From contig NGBS01000381.1 of NCBI GenBank assembly GCA_002245135.1, forward strand, positions 1-20,300: 20,300 nt of DNA, in the 5' to 3' direction. The position numbers and the translations under genes were made by a program. The notes beneath the pieces were generated by a model, which saw only the letters and a program-made list of their open reading frames with translations, was not told the DNA's origin and ran no database searches. Below, one piece after another: positions 1 to 8,141 of the stretch; position 1 is the first letter of the stretch; each line of letters starts with the position of its first letter. The DNA is from Proteromonas lacertae. Its lineage: Eukaryota > Sar > Bigyra > Opalinata > Proteromonadidae.

Positions 1-73
1 ATTATACAAAACTAAAATTATTAAAAAGTATTTTTAATATTATAATATACATTAGAAATATAAAGACATAGAT

Positions 74-630
74 ATGAAGAATATAGATTTTAAACTTCAT
101 AGTTTAATATCAATGCGTTGTGAAGAATTTTGTGAAGAATTATTCTCTGAATCAATAGCATATCACACTACAAATATAAAAGCAAATGGATTAAAAAGTC
201 AACTTGAATTATCAAGTAATGATGATAAATATATAATATTAGAATATCCTGATTACATCTATGATATGGAATTATCAATACTTTGGAAAGAAATAAACAA
301 TAAAACGAAATGGAATAGTGTAAATTACATATTGAATTTGTTAAGTGAATGTAATCATGATTTAATATGGAAAAAGAAAATGTCAGATGATATACGAAGA
401 ATTGGAATATATGAAGCCAAAGAATTATTTAAACGAGTTTCAAATAGTATAGAAAAATTGAAAGTATATATATATATTTATCTTTTAATTAGAAATATAA
501 AGAGGATAGAATATTTCTAAGAGATGAAATAAATCATTTGAAATTTGTAAAAGAAAATTTGAAGAAAGAAGAGATAGAAAAAATAGAAAAAGAAGAAGAA
601 GAAATTGAATTACCATCATTGAATCTATGA
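74..630 (+). CDS. Hypothetical acidic coiled-coil protein, two exons
   Basis: I do not recognise this protein. The first exon (74-463) starts at an ATG. A 29-nt intron at 464-492 begins GTATAT and ends TTAG like other introns in the window, and removing it keeps the frame open to a TGA at 628-630, giving about 175 residues. The N-terminal part is mixed and shows no familiar motif. The end is a Lys/Glu-rich helix that is probably a coiled coil. A second open frame begins at an ATG overlapping this stop (ATGA) and continues with the same Lys/Glu-rich composition, so the two may be one gene with a frame break. I found no intron with a TAG acceptor that joins them in frame. Function unknown. Confidence 0.55.
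464..492 (+). other. 29-nt spliceosomal micro-intron
   Basis: This segment begins GTATAT and ends TTAG, is almost entirely A and T, and lies at a codon boundary. Removing it replaces an early stop with 45 further codons in the same style. It matches the length and end sequences of the introns in the well-recognised genes of this window. Confidence 0.65.
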
Positions 631-908
631 CTGAAGAACTTGATAAAATAGAAAAAGAAATAAAAGAAATAACAGACAAGAAAATGAGTTATACTGAAGA
701 AGAATTAGAAAATAATTCAATAATATTACCTCCCTCAAGTTTAGAAGAAATGTGTGTAATTGATCAGATTTTAGTTATTATATTTGAGAGATATCCTCAT
801 TTTTCATGGATTAGTGATAAAAATTATGAGATTAGTTTATTTAGTCAACATGTTGAAGTAAGAAAGTTATGGTTGTTGGATTTTGGATGTTTTCCTCAAG
901 TAGTGTAA
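627..908 (+). CDS. Continuation ORF of the acidic coiled-coil gene, or a separate small gene
   Basis: This is a 93-residue open frame starting at an ATG that overlaps the stop of the previous ORF by four bases. Its first 30 residues are a Lys/Glu coiled-coil-like segment that looks like a direct continuation of the preceding Glu/Lys run. The second half is more globular, with aromatic residues near HFSW. The shift from the upstream frame equals -1 (or +2) and I could not explain it by a consensus micro-intron. I see three options: one gene with an assembly or sequencing indel, a decaying gene, or two overlapping genes. No family recognised. Confidence 0.4.
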   Translation: MTEELDKIEKEIKEITDKKMSYTEEELENNSIILPPSSLEEMCVIDQILVIIFERYPHFSWISDKNYEISLFSQHVEVRKLWLLDFGCFPQVV

Positions 909-979
909 ATAATATTATGTTTGAAATCTGTTTATTGTGAATATATTCATCAAATTCAACATTATTGAAATAATAGAAG

Positions 980-1496
980 TTATTCTAATGGGTTAAAAAT
1001 ACACCTGATGAAATTATCACCTTCTTTTGATACTTGAACTACTAATTTTACATCAATTACTTCTTCACCATCACATTTCAATGTTGCAATTAATAAACCA
1101 GCATTGTATAACTCACTTGGTTTTATTTCACTTATATCTATATGTGAACACTAATAATTATAAATATTGGTAATATTCTATAAATATACTGAAAATGACA
1201 TATGACATTTGCCAATATAATCACTTTTCGATGTTTCACCCAGAACTAGTTTATAATAAACAAAAACTAATAATACTTATTATATGACGATTATTAACTG
1301 AATCTACTAAATACTAATACATATTATTATGTTATTATACTTTTACCTCCCAGTATGCACCTTTTAAGCAATTTGAAGAAGTAAATTCCATCTTCAAATC
1401 TAGATGTTCGGTTATACTACATAAATTTGGGCCACAATCAATTTTTTCTACATCAATTATCGATAAAGGTTCTGATAGCTTCTCTTCAGAAGGCAT
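980..1496 (-). CDS. Small ASF1-like beta-sandwich protein, four exons
   Basis: Four short exons join through three micro-introns (1314-1340, 27 nt; 1246-1276, 31 nt; 1151-1189, 39 nt), all GTAT...TAG, into an open frame of 139 residues from the ATG at 1496 to TAA at 980-982. The spliced product alternates hydrophobic and polar residues like a beta sandwich. Its second half (an LGET motif, then IDISEI, GLLIATL, GEEVIDVKLVV) lines up in spacing with the C-terminal half of the ASF1 histone chaperone core, where a GVTV.L.TC...G.EFIRV..YV strand pair occupies the same place. ASF1 binds histone H3-H4, but the ASF1 end motif VGYYVNNEY is not present here, so this may be a divergent ASF1-like protein with another partner. 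The exon structure is well supported; the family call is tentative. Confidence 0.6.
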
Positions 1497-1586
1497 TTTC
1501 AAATTAGATTTAAATGAAACGAATATTATTCAATTATTGCTCCAAAAAATAAAAAGACAGTGGAGACAAATAAATTATATTATGTT

Positions 1587-2792
1587 TTAAAAATATTTAT
1601 AATTAGGCAAATATGCTTTAATATTTGCTATTTTAGATTGTAATTCTGCTTCTTTTCTCCTCATATTTGATTGTATTTCAGCTTGTCTTCTAGCCATATC
1701 CAATTGCAATTGCGCTTGCCTTTTGGCCATTTCTGTTTTATAATAAACAGCTTGACTATGAATATTTTCACTTTTTGATATAATTTCAGAAGTTTTGTTA
1801 TTCACAAACTGTGTTATTGAAGATAGCATCGATGAAAGTGATATATTTATACTATCATTACTATTGTTTTCTTCCTTTTCTTCTTCTTTCTTCTCTTCTT
1901 TTTCTTCAACAATATCAATAATATATGGTGAAATATCTCTTTCTGTTTCAACTCTCAAATACACTATATCATTCATTCTATTAATATAATCATCTAATTC
2001 AAGTACTGTTATACGATCTGAGGCATTCTTTCTAAGTAGTTTACTTAACAATTCATTCATTAAACCACCAAATTCTATATTTATTGTTTGTAAACTCATT
2101 GAATATACATTTCTCTTTGTTTCTATTTCATTTCCACCTTCAAATGGATATTTACCACTTAATATGTAATACAATACAATACCAACACACCATATATCAA
2201 CTTCAATACCGATTTCTTTTCCACTAATTTCTTCTGGAGTTATGTAATTCACATCAATACTATTACTAACTCTCATACAATAATCACACAAATAGAAATA
2301 TTTATCGTTCATTTTATCACTTTTCATTATTATATTACTCAATTTTATTGCTCCACACACTATATTCATACTGTGAAATCCTCTTAATACTTCACATAAT
2401 GTACATAACAGATTGCTACATCCATAATCATGAAATAATGAGACTATCTCATTATTATCTAGATCTTCAAGTCTGTTGTTGAAGATATTTCTAAGCGAAA
2501 TAATTACTCCATTTTCATTTATAATCCTGTAATAATATATTAGATTTTCACTACACATTGATTTATCAACGTCAATGAGGTTATTAAACACATTTTCCAG
2601 CGCATTTATATTTGCTGTATCACGATTCAACACTTTGGCTATCATGTGGACTGTTGTTCTGTCATCCATCACTTCAAAACTACACTTTCTATCATAACTT
2701 TTCAAATCTATAATTACCTAAAATAAATAATATATTTTCTATACAGAGTAATTATAATTTGATAAGATTGAGCTAATTTCATTTCTTGACAT
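1587..2792 (-). CDS. Protein pseudokinase with C-terminal helical tail, two exons
   Basis: The first exon (2745-2792, 16 codons from an ATG) joins across a 27-nt GTATAG...TTTTAG intron (2718-2744) to a long exon ending in TAA at 1587, giving about 392 residues. The fold is a protein kinase: the ATP-lysine position lies in MIAK (about residue 44), the C-lobe has PEE followed by a DIW...GIVLYYILSGKYPF helix, and a late Arg sits in ASDRIT. Key catalytic parts are altered. The glycine loop has no glycines, the HRD position reads CGA so the catalytic Asp is Ala (about 137-139), and DFG reads DYC. It should be catalytically dead or very weak and may act as a scaffold. An acidic Glu/Lys stretch follows, then a long amphipathic helix with repeats such as MARRQAEIQSNM (about 340-388), probably a coiled coil or membrane-surface helix. 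Partner unknown. Confidence 0.8.
2718..2744 (-). other. 27-nt micro-intron in the pseudokinase gene
   Basis: It begins GTATAG and ends TTTTAG on the minus strand. Splicing it out adds an ATG-led 16-codon exon in frame. Without it the long kinase frame has no ATG near its front and would have to begin at a TTG. Confidence 0.75.
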
Positions 2793-3071
2793 TTTTGTTT
2801 ATGAAAAACTGATCGTTTTATAATTTTATGCAACCTTATTTTTCGAGTCATCTATAGCTATTAAAAGTCATTTGAAGTTGTAAATGAATTTATTACCTTA
2901 TATAATTCAAAATACTAACAGAAAATTTACAGATTAAGTAAATATGAATTTTAAAGTTGGTAATCAGCGTTTAAGCTATCGCAAATTCAAATATTTTATT
3001 TGCATTAATTAATTATATTCACTTTATACATTACTCAAATGAATATTTTGAGTGGATTGTATGATTCAAAC
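2793..3071. promoter_or_regulatory. Intergenic region with a diverged copy of the upstream region of the 314-residue gene
   Basis: There is no gene here. Bases 2984-3073 align without gaps to 8001-8090 in the right arm, with 68 of 90 bases identical by hand count. Weaker similarity at the same offset (5017) continues to about 2941. In the right arm this stretch ends about 52 bp before the ATG of the 314-residue gene, so it is probably promoter or leader sequence. Conserved blocks include AATTCAAAT, TTTGCAT, ATTAAT and GATTCAAA. The similarity stops exactly where the left arm begins. The pseudokinase gene starts on the other strand at 2792. Confidence 0.7.
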
Positions 3072-3177
3072 ACCAACCACCTCAATCAATATCTCCAAAT
3101 ATAATGAGTAATGAGTATATTTCTCCAACATCCTCTTTGCCTTATTATACCCAATCATATTATTCACAAATTCCATT

Positions 3178-3209
<32 letters not shown>

Positions 3210-3829
3210 CTCTACCTCCACCTATAATACCAATACCTCAACCTCAGCAAATGTCAAATAGAGCAATTACTCCCATTCCAATACCATTAACAGAAGGAAA
3301 TGTAATGACATCAGGAATGGAAAGATCTAACAAAGCATCTAATATAAATGGAATAAATCCAGCAAAGAAACTACAAACAATCGATGATAGTATAGTAACA
3401 ATATCTGATGGAAATAATATTATATCAAATAACAACAATAACACAGAAAATGAAGAAGAAAGAGTAGATGAAACAGGCTATTATAATCCTCAAACAATCT
3501 ATTATACAAATGATATAAATGTAAGTGGAAATGCAACAACAGTATACAGTGATACAATATACACTGATGGAAATGGTCAATATTATATTCCAAGTGCAAA
3601 TGGGTATAATGAAAATGGTGGTTATTATACAACATATGTATATAATAATAATAATAACATTCCAATAATAAGAAGAGATGATAATAATAACAGTGTAGAA
3701 GGAGTGGAAGTTCCTCCTGGTTTTAGTTTCCCAGTAAGAGAAAGTAATACAAATCAACAAAATGACAATAATATTTTTATTACACCTAGTGTAAATCCAA
3801 ATGAGAAAAATAATGCTGAAATGAAATGA
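3072..3829 (+). pseudogene. 5'-truncated copy of the TMEM131-like gene (tail only)
   Basis: The plus strand carries the last 252 or so codons of the TMEM131-like gene found whole at 9931-14970, ending in the same TGA. It covers only the cytoplasmic Asn/Gln/Pro-rich tail: a CAA-repeat Gln run (about 3178-3208), a PPPIIPIPQPQ segment and several Asn runs. It lacks the signal peptide, lumenal domains and membrane segment. An ATG at 3104 would allow a 241-residue soluble tail to be made, but the sequence before it is unrelated to the parent gene's promoter. It is best read as a by-product of the inverted duplication. Expression cannot be judged from sequence. Confidence 0.88.
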
Positions 3830-4673
3830 TTTCATTAATTGATTTGTTTTTGTTGATTATTTTTACTGTTGTTGTTTTGATATGAATCATAGATACCATT
3901 TGCCTTTCGTTCTGTAATTTTACATTTTTCTGATTATTTGAAGTATTTAGCATATTATTATCTTAACAGCAACACAATCATTTTAAATTAACACCATTAC
4001 ATATATACAATAACCTATTTCAACAATTTTCTTTAATACTATTTTTAACATAATCCTTTCGCAATTAAACATTTATATAATGTATATACTATGTATATAT
4101 TAGGTTAAACTACTTCAACGACTATACTATCACTATTTTGTGTTCAATTGGTATACTTTTACTACAATCATTACATATAACTGCATCTATATGTCATATT
4201 CGTTTTTCCTAACAATATGCACATTTTTATTGTTTATGTGTGAGTTTAGAATTAAATATTCAAAATAGATTATCAAACCAATTTGATCTTATTATTTATG
4301 ATTTTTGAGTAAATAAAGCAATATTTCAGCATAAATAAAAATGAAATATATAAATCATATGATGATATAACTAATATGGAAATATGAACAGAATTTGGCA
4401 TACTCACTTTTTCGATTATTCTTTAAATTGATTAAAAAGCATCTAATTATGTTATATATACTTTATATTATATGAAAATATGGTTATTCTAAATTTACAA
4501 TATGATGAGTATCAATTCACTCAAAACTACCAAAAAAATATTTTCAAACTTAATTTCAAGCTTTTAAAACAAGAATTATACGTTTTGAAGAACAAAAATA
4601 AAAATTTAAATATTAAGAATTTTTAACATCTAAATAGCAAATTATTCTATGTATAAAGTAATACTATCTATTT
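3830..4673. other. 844-bp gene-free gap in the left arm
   Basis: This gap lies between the 3' ends of two converging genes (the TMEM131-like fragment and the 314-residue gene). It is very A+T-rich with short homopolymer runs. I see no convincing reading frame, RNA gene or repeat beyond its exact mirror copy at 9087-9930. It presumably holds the two 3' untranslated regions and polyadenylation signals. Confidence 0.7.
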
Positions 4674-5618
4674 TCATTTACAGTGATGATCGTTTAAGCA
4701 TGTCCTATTTTTGAATACGGATAAACAATGACTGCAATAGTCATAATTTTTAAGATTCTTTTTATCTTCGTATATCTCAGAAAGAACACTTTTCGGATTA
4801 TTTACGTAATAATATCTTCCACATTTGGAAGAAAATTTTATGTATAGCAAAAATATGTGTTTGTCACTTTGATAATTTTCACTCTTTCGTAATACTATCA
4901 TCTTATCATTTTCTATTCCAAATATTGTTATACTGATTCTATTGTCTCTTTCAAATTCATCAATTCCGATTTTATCTAATGGATTTACTGAATATGTTAA
5001 ATGACTAAAATTTACTTTATTATATATTTTATCTAATTCTTTTACTTTTTTATCAATTCGGTAATTCTTCTTTATTTTACATTTATTGTCTTTTTCTTTC
5101 ATTTCCAATAAATAATCATATAAAATACAGTATTGAAAACTGTCATTGTTTACAAAATCAACATCTCGAATTCCTGTTTTCTTACTCAACATTTTGGGCT
5201 TTTTGAAGTATTTTGATTCATATATATCAACAGACTCATTTTTACTTCTTTCCATATACATATTCACGGAATTTGTTACTTCACACTTCACTACTTCTAT
5301 TTCTTCATAACTTTCGTAATCTCGAAGATATTCATCTATTTCGTATATTGCTTCATTTTTCTTCATCTTCTTCACACATATATCCATAACAACATTTACA
5401 CTTTCATTTTTGCGTTTTACAGGATTTGAAATTTCGAAATCTTCAAAAAAAGGGAGACTACCATATCCTATATCATCATCATCTATTACACATATATTAT
5501 CTACTCCTATATAACCCACTTCTAATAACAAATCTTCTATTGGTTTTATATCACTGTATAAACTACTATCATCGACTATATTATTTAACTCAAAACCATT
5601 CCAAAATGATTCGCTCAT
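4674..5618 (-). CDS. Polinton-PolB-related Zn-finger protein, 314 aa (left copy)
   Basis: This is an uninterrupted 314-residue frame from an ATG at 5618 to TGA, identical in translation to the copy at 8142-9086. Residues 1-200 are acidic and then mixed, with no known domain. Residues about 222-314 follow the pattern seen just before the exonuclease/polymerase part of Polinton/Maverick family-B DNA polymerases: a FE..NRISITIFG block, an HIFLLYI strand, an aromatic YYYV strand, and an end finger of the form CxxC...HHC at about 295-313. No polymerase, integrase, capsid or ATPase gene is visible nearby, so as a virus-like element this is a small relic: one domain attached to unrelated sequence. 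It may have been taken up by the host. Homology is inferred from memory of the family pattern. Confidence 0.6.
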   Translation of the reverse strand: MSESFWNGFELNNIVDDSSLYSDIKPIEDLLLEVGYIGVDNICVIDDDDIGYGSLPFFEDFEISNPVKRKNESVNVVMDICVKKMKKNEAIYEIDEYLRDYESYEEIEVVKCEVTNSVNMYMERSKNESVDIYESKYFKKPKMLSKKTGIRDVDFVNNDSFQYCILYDYLLEMKEKDNKCKIKKNYRIDKKVKELDKIYNKVNFSHLTYSVNPLDKIGIDEFERDNRISITIFGIENDKMIVLRKSENYQSDKHIFLLYIKFSSKCGRYYYVNNPKSVLSEIYEDKKNLKNYDYCSHCLSVFKNRTCLNDHHCK

Positions 5619-5974
5619 TGATATCTTTATATAACAGAGATATTGAGAATGCTAAAAAAAAGATTTTTTGTTTTTGAATCGTCATATCCAATCAAAAGAT
5701 ATATTTGAATAATGCATAAATAGATCATAATTAATCCATGCAAACGGTACATTTGAATTTGTGATAGTATGTACAGTATTTATAAGCATGTTAATTCAGA
5801 TTTATGCAAATTGTGCTTTTATGCTCGAATGATATAGTATAAAATAGAACAAACTGACCTATAACTTCAATATATTTTTAAAAGAAAGCAGGAATGAGAA
5901 AAATGGTATTATTATTTTGAAACGGTCAAATTTTTATAAATAAGAAAAACAAGTGAAAATAAGGTGATATGAAT
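5619..5974. promoter_or_regulatory. Upstream region of the left 314-residue gene
   Basis: This is the mirror copy of 7786-8141 and contains no gene. It should hold the promoter and leader of the gene starting at 5618 on the minus strand. The part nearest the gene (5670-5759) is the sequence that recurs in diverged form at 2984-3073. It contains octamer-like ATGCAAA/TTTGCAT and ATGCATAA motifs of unknown function. The BTB/SPRY-like gene ends only 43 bp beyond the arm edge. Confidence 0.55.
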
Positions 5975-6017
5975 GATAGTATTATAGTTGTTAATAATTC
6001 ACATAAACATTATAATG

Positions 6018-7394
6018 TTAATTTTGATGAGAAATTGATAATAATTCTATTGATGTACTTGTATATCCTAGTACTACATATGAATATAATGGAGAAGGTA
6101 AATTTGTAACAAGTAAAACAGAATATGAATCATTATGACTTATCAAAAATTCTCTTTCATTCATATCAACAATCACTTCATAAATTGAACCATCTCCATG
6201 ATTATTGAATTTTGGATTTGATTTAACAACTCTTCCAATATGACATATTGAAGTAATATCTTGACTTTTACCATATAATGCATAATAATTACATGTTGTT
6301 GATTGATAATAAATATTATTACCAGAATATGTATTATTAGTGGATAATCCTAATATCATACAATCACCTTCACTTCCATTTTGATGAAATTTATATTTGA
6401 TATGATAAACTCCATTTTCCATTTTCATATTTTTGTATTTCATTATCATCAATACTATTTCGATTATTTTTATATTATTCATTTCTAATATACACAGTAT
6501 TTCATCATTCAATTCTTCTTCTTCCATTCTATCCAATATTCTTCTTTCTTCTTCATTAAAGTCTTCTTCTTTATTATCTTCATTGTAATTGTTGATTATC
6601 ACATTTTGAATTCTCTCATCTTTTATTAAATATATTTCTATATGATTTTTACATTCATTTTTCTTTAATTCTATTTTCATTTCTTTCAACATTTCTTTAT
6701 TCTCTTTTTCTATCTCTTTCTCTTTTATCTTTTCACTATCGATATCTTCTTCTATCAATTGTTTAAAATCATCTTTAATCTCTTTATTTTCTTTCTCATT
6801 CTTTTGGAATTTATACCATTCTAATAACCGATTTAATAACCATAACTCACTTCGAATTATCACATCTTTCATATTTAATATCTCACTCAAATTATTCATT
6901 TCTAATCTCAACAAATATTCATTCTTATATAAATATTTATATCCTCGCTTTTCTATTTCCATATTTTTCAAGTCTTCTATCTCTCTTAAACATCCTGGAA
7001 ATACATTACATATATGTATTAATTTCATTAACACATCTTCATCTATATTATTCTTCACAAATTCATAACAATCACTTATTATCTCTTTTTCACAATAACA
7101 TAAACAAAACATCAACACTTCACACACACTCTCTTTACAGATTATCAGTTCACCACCACTGTAGTATTTCTCCATCTCATAATAGCCAATTTCTTCGATT
7201 TCTTCATATAACTCTAAAACTCCAACAAACTCACGATCTAATAACAGTTTCTTTACAGTTTCATTTCCATTCACTAAAATTGACTTGATTGACATTATTC
7301 GATTATCTCTAATCTTCACTTCTATATCACCAAAATCACTTTCAACCAATTTTCGACATAATCTATCATAAAAATAAATATAAAATATACCCAT
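6018..7394 (-). CDS. BTB/BACK-like protein with C-terminal SPRY-like domain
   Basis: One intronless frame of 458 residues runs from an ATG at 7394 to TAA. The first 130 or so residues resemble a degenerate BTB/POZ fold (SDFGDIEVKIRDNRIMSIKS, then a helical region with ELIICKESVCEVLMFCLCYCEKE). A helical segment like BACK follows (about 130-215), with RSELWLLNRLLEWYKFQ. A long Lys/Glu-rich linker spans about 215-300. The last 120 residues look like a SPRY/concanavalin-type sandwich, with YEVIVDMNEREFLISHND and TNLPSPLYSYVVLGY. BTB proteins commonly dimerise and recruit substrates to cullin-3 ubiquitin ligases, so a substrate-adaptor role is possible; that is inference. It is the only gene in the spacer of the inverted repeat. 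Confidence 0.6.
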   Translation of the reverse strand: MGIFYIYFYDRLCRKLVESDFGDIEVKIRDNRIMSIKSILVNGNETVKKLLLDREFVGVLELYEEIEEIGYYEMEKYYSGGELIICKESVCEVLMFCLCYCEKEIISDCYEFVKNNIDEDVLMKLIHICNVFPGCLREIEDLKNMEIEKRGYKYLYKNEYLLRLEMNNLSEILNMKDVIIRSELWLLNRLLEWYKFQKNEKENKEIKDDFKQLIEEDIDSEKIKEKEIEKENKEMLKEMKIELKKNECKNHIEIYLIKDERIQNVIINNYNEDNKEEDFNEEERRILDRMEEEELNDEILCILEMNNIKIIEIVLMIMKYKNMKMENGVYHIKYKFHQNGSEGDCMILGLSTNNTYSGNNIYYQSTTCNYYALYGKSQDITSICHIGRVVKSNPKFNNHGDGSIYEVIVDMNEREFLISHNDSYSVLLVTNLPSPLYSYVVLGYTSTSIELLSISHQN

Positions 7395-7785
7395 CTTCTC
7401 TTATGCTTTTATTCACTTTTATTATCATCTTTATGTAAATATATAACAAAAATAACGAAATTCAATTTTTATCAAAATTTTGAATAACCCAAAAATTAAA
7501 ATGATGAAAAACCTTCTAAATACCAATATTACAGATGATATTAGCTTAGATATATATAAGTATGTGTAAAGATAAATCATGTCAAGAACATTATTTTGTA
7601 ACTAGCAAAAATTATCACTATTACGAAAATAAGTGGTTATGGATTAATACTAACATAAATATATCGAAATATAGAAAGAGAGACTATGTATAGTAGTTAT
7701 AATTTCAAAATTAATTAAATTACCTCACAATAAACTTTCATATATTCAACAAATAGATCATTCAAGAGATATTAACAATTTATAT
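7395..7785. promoter_or_regulatory. Upstream region of the BTB/SPRY-like gene
   Basis: This is an AT-rich stretch of 391 bp between the BTB/SPRY-like start codon and the right arm. I see no reading frame or RNA gene. It does not resemble the upstream region of the 314-residue gene. It probably holds the promoter. Confidence 0.5.
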
Positions 7786-8141
7786 ATTCATATCACCTTA
7801 TTTTCACTTGTTTTTCTTATTTATAAAAATTTGACCGTTTCAAAATAATAATACCATTTTTCTCATTCCTGCTTTCTTTTAAAAATATATTGAAGTTATA
7901 GGTCAGTTTGTTCTATTTTATACTATATCATTCGAGCATAAAAGCACAATTTGCATAAATCTGAATTAACATGCTTATAAATACTGTACATACTATCACA
8001 AATTCAAATGTACCGTTTGCATGGATTAATTATGATCTATTTATGCATTATTCAAATATATCTTTTGATTGGATATGACGATTCAAAAACAAAAAATCTT
8101 TTTTTTAGCATTCTCAATATCTCTGTTATATAAAGATATCA
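7786..8141. promoter_or_regulatory. Upstream region of the right 314-residue gene
   Basis: This is the mirror copy of 5619-5974. It has no reading frame of its own. The stretch 8001-8090 ends 52 bp before the ATG at 8142 and is the one conserved at 76 percent in the left flank of the inverted repeat, which suggests a functional promoter or leader block. A T-rich run follows at about 8094-8106. Confidence 0.55.

Larger units (their letters stand above)
3072..5974. repeat. Left arm of a 2.9-kb inverted repeat
   Basis: This arm is the reverse complement of 7786-10688: any position p pairs with 13760-p. Both ends were found by base comparison. At 3071 the mirror base differs, and at 5975 it differs again. 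All open frames inside map to their mirror positions with identical translations, and non-coding stretches compared by eye (around 4381-4420, 5641-5720 and 5941-5974) also match. The arm contains a fragment of the TMEM131-like gene end, an 844-bp gap and one copy of the 314-residue gene. Such high identity means a very recent duplication, ongoing gene conversion, or an assembly artefact. Confidence 0.95.
5975..7785. other. 1,811-bp spacer between the inverted repeat arms
   Basis: This is the single-copy segment between the two arms. It contains one complete minus-strand gene (6018-7394) and about 390 bp upstream of it. Because the arms are inverted and apparently identical, recombination between them could flip this segment. 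The sequence alone cannot show whether both orientations exist. Confidence 0.9.

Noticed and set aside
74-908. Reassigned stop codons
   Set aside because: Clean genes end at TAA and TGA at sensible family lengths, and the in-frame stops inside genes disappear when micro-introns are removed. A standard code is sufficient.
5426-5677. Short open frames antisense to the 314-residue gene and to the TMEM131-like tail (also near 8083-8334, 3420-3835 and 9925-10516)
   Set aside because: Their composition (long Tyr/His/Leu/Ile runs) is what codons of the real gene produce when read on the opposite strand, and they have no family resemblance.
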